64,000 nucleotides of DNA, from the NCBI RefSeq assembly GCF_040869045.1, contig NC_090321.1, positions 35,461,426-35,525,425 of the forward strand. Reading direction: 5' to 3'. A program made the position numbers and the translations under genes. The DNA is from Eurosta solidaginis. Its lineage: Eukaryota; Arthropoda; Insecta; Diptera; Tephritidae. Of the stretch, positions 31,057 to 41,875 are shown one piece after another; position 1 is the stretch's first letter, and each line of letters starts with the position of its first letter. The notes under the pieces are model-generated. The model had not been told where the DNA came from. It saw only the letters and a program-made list of their open reading frames with translations, and ran no database searches.

Positions 31057-31848
31057 ATGAATTTACTCAATTATATCGCGATCCTGTTCGTCTTCCTTAC
31101 CTGTATTTTGACTAATGCGCTTTCGCAAAATCGCATTATAGGTGGCACTGATTGGGATATAAAGAATAGCCCATATGTGGTGGTAGTACGTTATCATGAG
31201 CATTATCGTTGCGTGGGTACTTTAATCTCTATGAAGAGGGTGCTTACATCTTTATATTGCTTTGATATTGACAATTTCGTCGAGAGGAATATCCATGTTA
31301 AAGCTGGTAGATCCAATTTATATGAAAAAGGAGGAGATCGCTATGCGGAACGTATAATTCGTCCATGTGATGCAAAAATGGAAGATATAGATATAGCTGT
31401 GATTGCATTGGAATTATCATTCACCGTGAGCTCAAGAATAAATGCAATATCTTTATGCGAAACTGAATTAAGCCCGGGCGTAAAATTGCGAATTAGTGGA
31501 TGGGGTGCGACAAATGCAGACATTGTGCAACCTTCGGCTAGACTCCAATCTGCTGAATTTGAAGTATTCCCAATCAACCAATGTGGGACTCTTTATGCAG
31601 ATTTTTTTGCGGTGATGAGGATAAATTTCCCAAAAACAGCAATTTGTTTAATAGATCCGGCACTGGAAAGTGATATGTGTACGGGAGATGCTGGTGCACC
31701 GGCCGTTGCTGAAGGAAAACTTTATGCGGTGCTAGCAGGTAGAATACCACCTTTAACCAGATTACATCCGACTATATTTACAAGTATATGTAATAATGAT
31801 GTTAAAGCTTTTATAAGATATGCGATGCAGAGGACTAACGTTATTTGA
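31057..31848 (+). CDS. Secreted chymotrypsin-fold serine protease homologue, catalytically dead (block A)
   Basis: 263 aa, intronless. Residues 1-24 are a hydrophobic signal peptide (MNLLNYIAILFVFLTCILTN). NR-IIGG at 25-30 is the S1A activation site, so the propeptide is only a few residues. The catalytic His position is Tyr67 (VLTSLYC instead of TAAHC), the Asp is kept (DIAV, Asp112), and the Ser position is Ala212 (GDAGAP instead of GDSGGP). Cys52/68, Cys176/197 and Cys208/245 fit the usual disulfides. Two of three catalytic residues are lost, so it should be a non-enzymatic homologue, perhaps a binding or regulatory secreted protein. The ORF has stayed intact inside transposon-filled DNA, which suggests function. 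AATAAA overlaps the stop (31849-31854). Confidence 0.92.
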   Translation: MNLLNYIAILFVFLTCILTNALSQNRIIGGTDWDIKNSPYVVVVRYHEHYRCVGTLISMKRVLTSLYCFDIDNFVERNIHVKAGRSNLYEKGGDRYAERIIRPCDAKMEDIDIAVIALELSFTVSSRINAISLCETELSPGVKLRISGWGATNADIVQPSARLQSAEFEVFPINQCGTLYADFFAVMRINFPKTAICLIDPALESDMCTGDAGAPAVAEGKLYAVLAGRIPPLTRLHPTIFTSICNNDVKAFIRYAMQRTNVI

Positions 31849-31998
31849 AATAAAACAAATCAAAATAAAAACTAAAAAATTATTCATCATATTAAATTTT
31901 TTGATTGATGATAACAAGTTATTTTTTATTCAATCATTTCTTGAATAATGAATAACATTTGATCGTTAACCGGGTTGAGATATTATTCAGTATTGAAA

Positions 31999-33675
31999 CA
32001 AGTAAGGAAGGCTAAGTTCGGGTGTAACCGAAAATTACATACTCAGCTGAGAGCTTAGCTGCATTGGTTTCGTATAGGGTTTCGTAGATGCTTTATAAGT
32101 GGTTTTTAATTCCATATCACATACGTTTGGGAAATATCGACCAAATTGTAGACCAAGGGTGACGTTTTTTTGGAACGCCATTCCTTTATCCTTTGTCAAA
32201 TAAGGGAAAAACACCATGTAGGAAAATGAACCTAGTGTAACCCTGGAATGTGTTTGTATGAGATGGGTATCAAATGAAAGGTATTAAAGAGTATTTTAAA
32301 AGGGAGTGTGCCTTAGTTCTATAGGTGGACGCCTTTTCGAGATATCGCCATAAAAGTGGACCAGGGGTGACTCTAGAATGTGTTTGTGCGATATGGGTAT
32401 CAAATTAAAGGTATTAATGATGGCTTTAAAAGGGAGTGGTCCTTAGTTGTATATGTGAAGGCGTTTTCGAGATAGCGACCAAAATGTGAACCAGGGTGAC
32501 CCAGAACATCATCTGTCGGGTACCGCTAATTTATTTATATATGTAATACCACAAACAGTACTCCTGCATTGATTCCGCCCTGCAGAACTTTTTCATTTTC
32601 TTCTACCTAGTATGGTCAAAAAACTAATCCAATCACCATGTTTCATCCCTTTTTTCGTTTTTGGTATAGAATTATGGTTTTTTTTTTTCATTTTTCGATA
32701 TCGAAAAAGTGAGCGTGTTCATAGCCGGATTTCGCCCATTTTTTAATACCAAGATAAAGTGAGTTCAGATAAGTACGTGAACTAAGTTTAGTAACGATAT
32801 ATCGATTTTTGCTCAAGTTATCGTGTTAACGACCGAGCGGAAGGACAGACGGTCGACTGTGTATAAAAACTGGGCGTGGCTTCAATTGATTTCGCCCTTT
32901 TTCACAGAAAACAGTTATCGTCATAGAATCTAAGCCTCTACCAAATTTCACAAGGATTGGTAAATTTTTGTTCGACTTATGGCATTAAAAGTAGTCTAGA
33001 CAAATTAAACGAAAAAGGGCGGAGCCACGCCCATTTTGAAATTTTCTTTTATTTTTGTATTTTGTTGCACCATATAATTACTGGAGTTGAATGTTGACAT
33101 AATTTATTTATATACTGTAAAGATATTAAATCTTTTGTGAAAATTTGACTTAAATTTTTTTTTTTAAGTGGGCGTGTTCGCCATTCGATTTTGCAAATTT
33201 TTATGTAGAACACATAGTAGGAGTAACGTTCCTGCCAAATTTCATCGGGATATCTTCAACGACTGCCAAATTACAGCTTGCAAAACTTCTAAATTAAAAT
33301 TAGGCGGTGCCACGCCCATTGTCCATAGTTTTACTAATTTTCTATTCTGCGTCATAAGGCCAACCCACCTACCAAGTTTCATCTCTTTATCCTTTTTTGG
33401 TAATGAATTATCGCACTTTTTCGGTTTTCGAAATTTTCGATATTGAAAAAGTGGGCGTGGTTATAGTCCGATTTCATTCATTTTATATTGCGATCTGAGA
33501 TGAGTGCCCAGGAACTTACATACCAAATTTCATTAAGAAACCTCAAAATTAACTCAAGTTATCGTGTTTACGGACAGACGGACGGACGGACATGTCTAAA
33601 TGAATTTCTTTTTTCGCCCGGATCATTTTGATTTATTGATCATTTGATCAGCTCTGCTCAGCTGAGTATAAAAAT
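31999..33675 (+). repeat. Family C non-coding repeat, copy C2 (block A)
   Basis: It begins CAAGTAAGGAAGGCTAAGTT with the hairpin TTCGGGTGTAACCGAA. The 130-bp sub-repeats follow (32260-32520), then GGGCGTGG blocks, TTTTCGATATCGAAAAAGTG motifs and an ACGGACGGACGGAC tract (33576). It ends CTCTGCTCAGCTGAGTATAA at about 33650-33675. No coding capacity. The block B counterpart is 50192-52039. Confidence 0.88.
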
Positions 33676-33679
33676 ATAG

Positions 33680-34310
33680 AATAACAACTCTCGTGGTCAT
33701 TAGGGGGTCATTCCGGGATGGTTTATGAGACTCCCTCCGGGTCCTCCCGGGTTTTTGAAGGTCATTTCGGGGACCTTAGGGGTCATTTCGGCATGGTTTT
33801 GGTGACTGCCTCGGGGTAATTTGGGGATAATTCCGGGAAGGATTTGGGGACTCCCTCTGGGTCATACCTGGATGGTTTGGGGACTCTTTCGGGGTTATTT
33901 GGGAGTCGTTCCGGGATGTTTTTGAGGATTCCCTCGAGGTCATTTGGGGGTAATTTCGGAATAGTTTTGGGGACTCCTTGAGGTCAGTTGGGGTATATTC
34001 AGGGAATATATTTGGGTACTCCCTCCGGGTCATTTGGGGGTCATTTCGGGATGGTTTTGGGGACTCCGTCGGGGTCTTTTGGGGGTCATTTCGGGATGGT
34101 TTGGTGGACTCCCTCGATGTCATTAGGGGGTCAGTCTGTGATGTTTTGGGCACTCCGTCGGGGTCTCCCGGGGTCATTCCTGGATGGATTTGGACTCCCT
34201 AGGGGTCCTTCTGGGGTCATTGCGAGGTGTTTTCGGTGGCTCTGTCAAGGTTTTTCGGGGGTCATTGGGGATCATTTGCAAATAATTTGGGGTTATTTAG
34301 GGGTCCGTAC
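33680..34310. repeat. 45-bp minisatellite (block A)
   Basis: About thirteen diverged units with the theme TTTTGGGGACTCCCTCGGGG and TCATTTGGGGGTCATTYCGG. Unit starts at 34041, 34086 and 34131 show a 45-bp period. As 45 is a multiple of three, long frames appear on both strands (for example SRNDPQMTPRESPKP repeated on the minus strand). These are a by-product. It directly follows the end of family C, as in block B. Confidence 0.85.
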
Positions 34311-34960
34311 GCTCAACTGTCCGAAGGCTCATTCTCATATGTTCTTTTGCAATTACGTTCATTAAAATGTGAGTATTGTAATGATCTTGTGGCACTACTT
34401 CTTCTCCCCACAAGAAAGGCTTCTACCGAAAATGGACGTATACGGTTAAGAAGCACGCCCAGTTTTTATAGCTCAGATATCGGACGATGGCTAGAAAGAG
34501 TGAACAAATTTGCTTTTAACTTGATTAGCCTTAATTTAGAACTCGATTGAAGAACGCCCGGTTTCAGAATTTTTTTCGTAAACGACCTATTTCACGTAAA
34601 AGTGTTTTGAATTTATGCCCACATATAGGAACTTTTTGACGAAAGTCTGGGGTAAGACATTAGTGTGACCGCAAGTTATATGGACAATTTTTTTTCGTAT
34701 TTTCACTTGGCAAACCCCTTAGATTTATTCCAAATTAGAAAAAAACTATATATAAAAAATTTTAGATCGTTTGCATAGTTATTGGACTGGCCTTGAGCCC
34801 GCAAAGTTTGCTAAAAATGCTAATTGTTCTTAACTTCAGTAATATTTATTTTATAGAAAAACTTTATGCACAAATATTCTAGGGACATATCTGACGAACA
34901 ATGTTGCTCTATTAGTTTTCTTTAACATTAATATTTAATCCAGAAAAAACCAAATTAAAA
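34311..34960. other. Non-coding, no gene recognised
   Basis: AT-rich sequence between the minisatellite and the Penelope-like element. No domain, terminal repeat or promoter that I can support. Confidence 0.5.
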
Positions 34961-35100
34961 AATAACAGTGAAATTTTCACATATCTTCGCATTCGAACAT
35001 ATTTTCATATGACTTTTCTTGTTTTGTTGATTTTACGACAGGGTGGATAAGCGATGTATATTGGAACGATTTTCCGTCATCCCTTGTCAAATTTGGTTTT

Positions 35101-35150
35101 GAGACAAACCGGGTTCGGCGTTGTGCCATCATCAGTGTCGATTTTCGTTC
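35101..35150 (-). ncRNA. Hammerhead-ribozyme-like motif in the Penelope-like element
   Basis: On the minus strand CTGATGA (35135-35129) is followed by GGC-ACAAC-GCC, a three-pair stem and loop, then GAAC and CCGGTTTGTC. This follows the layout core-stem II-GAAA of hammerhead ribozymes, which are known in the terminal regions of Penelope-like elements. The expected GAAA box reads GAAC, so this copy may be inactive. Stem I could not be drawn with confidence. Confidence 0.4.
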
Positions 35151-35551
35151 TGATCTGTTGTTGTCGTTTGTCCTGTATTTATAGTTCGTAGGTACATGAG
35201 CAGGTGTAGTCAAAATTGATGCTTGTGTATATTTAGTTATTTGTATGTGCTGTGTGTTCATTCAGAAGCGAGGGTGGTTTACTAATCGATTTGTGTGGCT
35301 GACTGGGGTAGGTAAAAATCCGTAGTTTTAGTCGTTTGACCTTCTTTGTGGGTTTGTTGTTTCGGTGTGTTAACTGTTTTGTGTTTATTTGTTGTTGTGT
35401 GTTTGTCTGTTGTACCTGTGTGATAACTTTTTTTTTTTGCAAACAAGTTATAAAGGCTCGAATATTGTGTCAGAAATTGTGTTTATCTGTTCGTTTATTA
35501 TTCTGCCGTCGAATGTTTTCTGTTTGTAGATTTCCATGTTTTCGAGTACGT

Positions 35552-35929
35552 TCAGACGTATGTGCCTTTTGCTTGTATGTGACGAATCATAACTGTTTTA
35601 TTGATTCTTGCTGAGGAACATTCATTCTCGACCATGTGATTAGCGAAGTTAGACTCGGGTATAATGTTTGGATTCAGTATTTTTTTTTTGTAATCTGTAA
35701 TATGTTCTCTGAACCTCGTTCTTATTTGCCGTCTTGTTTGTCCTATGTAACTATGCTGGCATCCGCAGGTAAGCTTGTATACGCCGTGGCTGCTAAACGG
35801 ATCGTCTGAGTTAGTGTTAGTTCTTAGTTTTCGCCCTAGGTTGTTCGATTTTTTGAATGCTGTATTAATGTAATTATATTTTTTAAAGAAGTTTGCCAAT
35901 TTATATGTTGCTTTTCCAGTATATGTCAT
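35552..35929 (-). pseudogene. Penelope-like GIY-YIG endonuclease
   Basis: Residues about 48-80 give SHGVYKLTCGCQHSYIGQTR RQIRTRFREH: the GVY and YIG halves, the catalytic Arg helix and a CxC typical of the Penelope variant. FANHMVENECS follows; its His/Asn and Glu region matches the later GIY-YIG motif. RT upstream in the same orientation confirms the assignment. Confidence 0.85.
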
Positions 35930-36095
35930 AGTCGTCCACCTATTATTTTCCTTTTCATTATTTCTTTTTAGTTCTCCATTTGTCCTTCTGAGCTTATCTA
36001 CTAGTACTTTTTTATATCATTGGTTTGCAGCGATATTATATATGACCTCAAGTTCTCTCTTATATGCCTCTTGTGTTAGAGGTGTTTTTTCAAGT

Positions 36096-36476
36096 CTATG
36101 TACCGTGCCTTAATGCTGCATTTTTATGCTGTTGGGGGTGATTTGAGGTATTATGTATTATTGTGTCGGTGGCCGTTGGCTTTCTATATATGTCATAGCT
36201 AAATCTTTTGGCTTCTTCATCAATATTGATCGTGAGGTCTAGATAGTTGATTCCTCCGTCTTTTTCGGTTTCCATTGTAAATTTTATATTTCCGTGCTGC
36301 TTGTTGAGGTACTCCAGTACAAGCTCTTCGTTATTAGTAGTTAAAACGCATATTATGTCATCCACGTATCTAGCATAAAATGACACGCCTAATTTGGACT
36401 TCAGCTCCTGTATGTACTTTTCTTCCAGATTTTGCATGAACACTTCCATAAGAATTGCTGATGTGGGGCTTCCCAT
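36096..36476 (-). pseudogene. Penelope-like RT, C-terminal half (YVDD)
   Basis: MGSPTSAILMEVFMQNLEEK and ARYVDDIICVL carry the palm catalytic aspartates. GGINYLDLTINIDEEAKRFS and YDIYRKPTATDTIIHNTSNH are the following conserved blocks. The frame stops in AALRHGT, then a break precedes the linker to the nuclease. Confidence 0.85.
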
Positions 36477-36495
36477 TCCAAGACCGTTTGTTTGT

Positions 36496-37030
36496 CTATA
36501 TTTTATTGTTGAATTGAAAATAGTTTCGACGTAAAGTGGTTCTTAGCGTATTTGTGATTTGCATACCTTTCACTTTGTTTTTTGTATTATGAACTATTGT
36601 TGAGCTAACTATGTCCAAAGTCTCTGACAGTGGTATTGATGGGTATAAATCTTTTATGTCAAAAGATACCAATTTGCTGTTCTTTGTTAGCTCTACGGTC
36701 TCAAGTCTCTCTACTAGTTCTGTTGTGTTAGCTATTGCATATTCGTTCCTTAGCTCCAGAGTATCTTTCAATATCGTTTTTAAATATTTGGACAGTTTGT
36801 AACATGGTGCCGATTTAAAATTAATGATGGGCCTCATTGGCGTGTCCGGCTTGTGGATTTTTGGTAGCGCAATCAGTGGAGGAGCCGAAGGGTTCATTTG
36901 GACCAATCTATGTGCCATGTTAGAATAAAAAAAATATTTGCTGCATTTTTTATAGCAACTTTGATTTGTTTTTGGTATTCATCTGTGGGATCCTCCCTCA
37001 TTCTACAACATTTCAGTTCCTTCAGCATCT
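36496..37030 (-). pseudogene. Penelope-like RT, N-terminal half
   Basis: The codons before the break at about 36920 (REDPTDEYQKQIKVAIKN) and after it (MAHRLVQMNPSAPPLIALPK) belong to one RT. The LPKIHK motif and SFDIKDLYPSIPL (first catalytic Asp) are visible. The frame ends in NYFQFNNKI just before another break. Confidence 0.8.
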
Positions 37031-37140
37031 ATTAGCAGCAAAGCTGGTCTGATAGCCAGACAAAATTCTCGTTTGTTGCTAAATGTTGTTATGAAATTTG
37101 TCATGCCGCTACTATCGAACACGAGTAAGTTTTTATATGT

Positions 37141-37347
37141 ATATATTTGATATACCTGTAAATTGACTTTTCGATATTTAAATACCTAATTGAGCTATTG
37201 CCTTCAAGTCGGGAGCAATATCTTCAGATATTCCTATTCAAGGAGGAAGTCCTCAAAAAAAAAATACAATCGGCAGATTTACTTTTTCGTAGAAAGGTAA
37301 TGAAAAAATTGAGTTCAAGTAAACTAAAAACAATACTGGGCCTAATT
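37141..37347. other. Non-coding spacer between two retroelements
   Basis: AT-rich, with no recognisable terminal repeat of the Penelope-like element or of G4. Confidence 0.4.
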
Positions 37348-39480
37348 AGAAGGAACTAACGTGGAAGAGTATGTCTTTTATCCTGATATGGAAGAATCAA
37401 CCACAAAAATTGAAGAGAAAAGCGAAACATCGCAGACAGTTACCAGCACAGACTTGAACATGATATTGACTGTAATATCTGCACAAATATCGACAGTAAT
37501 ATCAATGTCGTCGCAAATGTCATCTCAACTGGAAGAACAGAAGACATATATGGCATCACAACTGTATGAACAAAAGACAAGAATAGCATCCCAACCGGAT
37601 GCACAGGAGGCACGCATAACATCCAAGATAGAAGAACAAGAGGATCGCTTATCATTGCAGATTGGCACAAATGTCTTCGCAGTTAGAAGCACAGGAAACA
37701 AGGGTAACATCAAAGCTGGAAGCGCAGGATGCAAAAATTGCTCAATTTCAGTCGATGATTTAAAAGGTCGTATGGAGCAGTTGCAACTAAATCGGCCAGC
37801 AACTTCAGCGAGTAATCCAAAGGTAAACACACCATCCTTTGACGGTTCTGTTCCTTTCCAGGTCTTTAAGCTACAGTTTGAGAAGACCGCAGCAGTGAAC
37901 AACTGGAATGTTGAAGATGAAGTTGCAGCTCTATTCGTGGCATTGAAAGGGCTTGCAGCTGAGATTTTCAAACCATTCCAGAGGGCGAACGGAACTGTTA
38001 TGAAGCATTGATGGGCCCTCTAGAGAGACGATACGGAACTGAACATAGGAGACAGATATACCAAATGGAGTTACTGAACCGCTTCCAGATGCCTGGTGAA
38101 ACATGGCAAGAGTTTGCGTCGGATGTTGAAAGGCTGGCACATTTAGCGAATGTGGACGCACCCGTGGAATACACCGAAAGGGTAAAAATCCAGAGCTTTA
38201 TTAATGGAATACGGGATGTCGAAACGAAGCGAGCGACATACGCAAACCCAAAACCTACATTCGTAGAAACGGTATCACATGCTCTGACTCAGGAAACAGC
38301 GTCGCTTCTCTGTAAGCCAGTTTTCAAAGCACGCCGTGTGGAAGTGGAAAGGCCAGACTGGGTGAACACAATATTGGAGGCGCTGAAGGGATCACAACAG
38401 AAAAATGACGGAGTTATGAAGTGTTTCAAGTGCGGTAACCCAGGTCACATCGCACGTCATTGCAGCACCGGCCCTGGTAGTTTCAACCTGGCTGGTCGTA
38501 AACGTAAAGCTGGAGGAGATAAGCAAGAGCAAGTCAGATGTAAAGATCGAAAACTTCCCCAGCTATTGAATGTGATATCTATCTCGCAAATTGGATGAAA
38601 CTCTAGCAGTCCTTCCGTCAGAGGAAATGTGGATGGCAAGGAGCGTGTACTGACTGTAGATACGGGCGCATCTCATTCCTTAATCCGATATGATTTGGCC
38701 AACAGGAGAGTAAAGCCAGTATAAACAAGTCCAAGGAGAAGTGGTATGTGAGGTCTTAATTGGAAAGGTCGCGATTCTACACAAATTCGTTGTGGCGGAG
38801 ATCGTTGATGAAGTCATATTGGGAGTGGACTTCTTAGTTGCCCATGACATCAAGATCTATATGCAGAGAAGGGTTATGCATTATAAGAACCAGGATGTGC
38901 CACTTAACTTCAGTTTGGAGGAAGGCTTCAGCAGTAATCGAGTACTGGTGGAGAAGTCTCGACAAAGACCACGAAAATCAAAGGTTGATGGATCGAATGG
39001 GCCAAATAAAGCAAAATCAAAAGTACTTGCGAGAGAAACACTGGCATTGACAAAACCAAACGCATGCACAAAAACGAAAGAAAGAGTTTCCCAGAATAAA
39101 TGCGAGGGTAGTTTCAAGCCAGGGCACACTAGTGTTGTGAAACGTGGGAACGATATTGATTATGCGAAGCCAATCCGTCAAGCGCAAGCTCTGCGAAGTA
39201 GTTCATTGGCAAAAGAACAGGGCGTGAGGGAACGGCCCAGGGTAATGAGTAATAAGATTAAACACAGGTACGACGAGAACAAAAATTCGGAAGGTTTCTT
39301 AGAGGGAGATTTGGTACTGTTATACAACCCTCACCGGCGGAAAGGTATTCCATCCAAATTTTGGTTCAGTTGGGAAGGCCCGTGCAGAGTTGTGAAAAGG
39401 ATCAGTGATGTTATCTACCGCATACAAACAATTGGGAAACCACGAAATAGAAGGGTGGTTCATTTGGAGAGGCTAGTAGC
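37348..39480 (+). mobile_element. Gypsy-type element G4, second copy of the internally deleted derivative
   Basis: This copy has no LTRs. It starts inside gag (ACTAACGTGGAAGAGTATGT) and ends inside the integrase tail (VVHLERLVA). It carries gag, CCHC knuckle, a damaged protease and the same jump as G1: PIRQAQALRSSSLAKEQ is followed by RERPRVMSNKIKHRYDENKN and the integrase tail. RT, RNase H and the integrase core are missing at the same place. Frames change at about 38000 and in the protease (38700-38740 is deleted). Confidence 0.85.
37361..38598 (+). pseudogene. G4 gag and zinc knuckle
   Basis: 37361-38011 gives the coiled-coil region and capsid start (FDGSVPFQVFKLQFEKTAAV, VAALFVALKGLAAEI). 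After a frame change the second frame (38008-38598) gives RRYGTEHRRQIYQMELLNRF, FASDVERLAHLANVDAPVEY and the knuckle CFKCGNPGHIARHC. Unlike G1, it keeps the capsid stretch before AHLAN intact. Confidence 0.8.
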
Positions 39481-39517
39481 GGTGGCTTTGACAAAACATT
39501 TTGATACTTTTTCATAA
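38640..39517 (+). pseudogene. G4 protease remnant, linker and integrase tail
   Basis: LTVDTGASHSLIRYDLANRR ends at a deletion around 38715. From 38741 one open frame gives VCEVLIGKVAILHKFVVAEI, VILGVDFLVAHDIKIYMQRR, the basic linker SRQRPRKSKVDGSNG and SFKPGHTSVVKRGND, the junction IRQAQALRSSSLAKEQ, and the tail EGDLVLLYNPHRRKGIPSKF and CRVVKRISDVIYRIQ. The last codons (VALTKHFDTFS) come from flanking DNA. Confidence 0.8.
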
Positions 39518-39978
39518 GTAAATTTCCTTATAATTGTTTGTTTATATATATGTATATTTGCACAGTTGAATTCTGTTATCAAATTGATATGTGTGCAATC
39601 ACTATTAACAGACTGATTCTAATGTGGTAACAACTTTCTTCACCACGGCAACTTTCTTCATGTGGTAACTTTTGTACCCTTTTGGTATTCTGCCCACGAA
39701 AGTAGCCGGATAATTGTTTACCCACTAAAATAGGTGGTAACATCGATGTAACCACACAAAAGCTGTTGTTTAGAAAAAGGCAATACTGAAAAATAAAGAG
39801 TTGTGAGCGAAAATAAGTAAACATAATAGTAAAAAAGTGTGCCTCTTGCTATACATATTTGTTTCCATGTACTTTCACAGTATATGTTACAATATAGCTA
39901 TGTAAAAACGTATGCATGTATGCACATATGTATATACACATCGTCCCGTTTATTCGTATCTACGAGTGACATATTTTC
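39481..39978. repeat. Non-coding; local direct repeats shared with 40345-40690
   Basis: 39482-39600 (GTGGCTTTGACAAAACATTT, TGATACTTTTTCATAAGTAA) recurs at about 40495-40615. Likewise 40345-40432 recurs at 40619-40689 (AGCGTTTATAATAACATTTC, AGCCTAATTAGCCTATTTAA). No gene is seen. Confidence 0.6.
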
Positions 39979-40186
39979 GGTAAAGCCATGGCGGAACCAT
40001 ACACGGTGGCTGCGTGGTGACATACCTACAAACATAAATAAAAATCCATGTACTTCGTTTTTGCAAATTCGATAGAAAAATGTCAAAATCGTACTGCGCC
40101 GGAAGTTGATGTATCAAATTAAATAAAAAAGTTTATATTCAGCTGTCCCATGCTGCCACCTTGTATCGTTCCGCCATGGGTAAAGC
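39979..40186. mobile_element. CATGGCGG inverted-repeat element, copy 2
   Basis: 39987-40178 (192 bp) is flanked by perfect GGTAAAGC repeats (39979-39986 and 40179-40186). The right end reads CATGCTGCCACCTTGTATCG then TTCCGCCATG; the left end has two changes in that stretch. The interior (GCGCCGGAAGTTGATGTATC) matches copy 1 at 12149-12343. The perfect 8-bp duplication fixes the ends of this family. Confidence 0.9.
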
Positions 40187-41280
40187 GAAGAAAACCAACT
40201 TTTAAATTTCACCACAGACACTGGTGAGTTTTTCGCCGATGACAGCGTTACCACTTTGGCCAGAATCGCGAATAAAACAACTGGTAACGATTTTCGGTTA
40301 CATAATGTTCTGGGTACTATTTTACCGGTAACGCTAAGAATCGAGCCGTAAGCGTTTATAATAACATTTCCAAATAAGTTTTCTATTATAGGAGCCTAAT
40401 TAGCCTATTTAATTAATAATTTTAATTGAGATTTTTAATTAGTTAAACAAACAGGTTCATATTTACGCATGTTGCAGCGAAATGAAATGAACGTGGCTTT
40501 GACAAAATATTTTGATACTTCTTCATAAGTAAATTTCATAATAATTGTTTGTTTATATATATGTATATTTAAACAGTTGAATTTTGTTATCAAATTGATA
40601 TATGTACAATGATTATTAAGCGTTTATAATAACATTTCCATATAAATTTTCTATATAGGAGCCTAATTAGCCTATTTAATTAATAACTTTTGGAAATTTT
40701 TCTCAAAAGTATAATGAAAACGTTCATTAAGGGAGTTCAGAATTTTGTGCAAATAATCTGGTATCATTGCATTGCAAACATGTGTAGCATACTTTTTACA
40801 ATACACCAGCAAAATACATGGCTATGGACTTGCTACGTCATGACAAATACGCAACATAAAAGCCGTAGTTTATTTTTAAACGGTTTTATTAGCTTGACTT
40901 GACAGGCCGGCCGGCCGCACGGCCCTTGTATTTTGCAATTAAAATTTAAGTATCTTCCTGATAAGCTACAAGCATGAAACTAGGATTATAGTTCAGAACC
41001 CGATGACAGTGCGATAATAAAAAGAAAAAAATCCGATAGGCGGCGCATGGATCGAAATATTTCAAAAAATCGTAATTTTGGCCGATTTGGTTCATATTTG
41101 GAACACATAATACAACATGAATAGAAAGCACCTATGAATAAAAGTAGCCACTAGATGGCGCAAGGATCAAGATGTTCAAAAAAATAAAAAAAATATGATT
41201 GTGTGGACTTAATTTTGTACAGCACTTTTTAAAAATTTTGCACCACTTACTTACTGGAAGAGAATAGCTTAAGCTGCAAC
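40187..41280. other. Non-coding, repeats only
   Basis: It contains the repeated units noted at 40345-40690 and, at 41193-41255, a fragment (AATATGATTGTGTGGACTTA, ATTTTGTACAGCACTTTTTA) also present at 16700 and 45647 inside the Tc1-like element. No coding region is recognised. Confidence 0.5.
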
Positions 41281-41289
41281 CGTGTTAAC

Positions 41290-41875
41290 ATTTATATTGA
41301 TCATCTAAATGAATGTTAGAGTGTAAGCAGTCTCTGGAGAGAATCGGGGCAAGGAGAAGCATACATCTATACTTGGTCCCAAGGCATACGGGAATAGATG
41401 GGAATGAAAAAGCAAATGAACTAGCTAACAAGGACGCATCCCTTGAAGCTTGCTCCGTAGACGGTCCAATTAGATTGGGCGAGAATAAGAGAAGGCGAGA
41501 GGTGCACATGATCGACCAAGCGGGAAAGGTGTGGGTTCAAGCGCGGGGCTGTAAAGTGTCGTAGATTATGTGTAGGTCCTACAAGCTTAGACAAAGTTGA
41601 TTCTATCATTAAAAAGAGAGGACTGGCGTCACATACCTTTAAATTAAGCTTGTTCAGTGATAGCAGATGTAGGAAGTGCGGGTTGGAAAGGAAAACGATA
41701 GAACACGTTTTGTGCTCGAGCCCTGCGCTTGCCAGTCAAAGACTCCAGCTATTAGGAGTGATACAGTTGTCAGATCTAGAAGCAGCAAGTGGCTTAAGTC
41801 CTAGAAAGCCTTTAGAATTTGCCAAGAGAACGGAGTTATTTTATAACATAGGTCCATGTTTTTCATAGGTTTTCA
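41290..41875 (+). pseudogene. LINE fragment: RNase H end and Cys/His tail (family N2, better copy)
   Basis: YLVPRHTGIDGNEKANELAN is the last RNase H motif (the catalytic His/Asp region). KDASLEACSVDGPIRLGENK follows. After frame changes, SDSRCRKCGLERKTIEHVLC gives a CxxC...H...C tail and LSPRKPLEFAKRTELFYNIG ends it. It is more complete than 11165-11720. It is cut at about 41878 by Gypsy G3. Confidence 0.7.

Larger units (their letters stand above)
12450..34310. repeat. Segmental duplication, block A
   Basis: Block A shares with block B (44785-53020) the following, in the same order and orientation: the lead sequence (12455-12545), the Tc1-like element ends, BEL relics, SINE, protease-homologue gene, a family C copy and the 45-bp minisatellite. 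A is about 22 kb and B about 8 kb because A has taken many later insertions. Boundaries are set by eye. Confidence 0.75.
34977..37140 (-). mobile_element. Penelope-like retroelement (RT plus GIY-YIG)
   Basis: Minus-strand fragments in order: an RT N-terminal part with LKELKCCRMREDPTDEYQKQ, the PLE signature ALPKIHKPDTPMRPI, LVSFDIKDLYPSIPL, MGSPTSAILMEVFMQ and the catalytic YVDD at 36357-36368, then a GIY-YIG nuclease (GVYKLTCG...YIGQTRRQ). The RT-then-GIY-YIG order is diagnostic of Penelope-like elements. Frame changes at about 36920, 36490 and 36000 inactivate it. A hammerhead-like motif lies downstream at 35101-35150. Terminal repeats could not be defined. Confidence 0.85.

Noticed and set aside
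33776..34370. Long overlapping open frames rich in Pro/Ser or Gly on both strands
   Set aside because: They are by-products of the 45-bp minisatellite, whose period is a multiple of three. There is no start context or domain.
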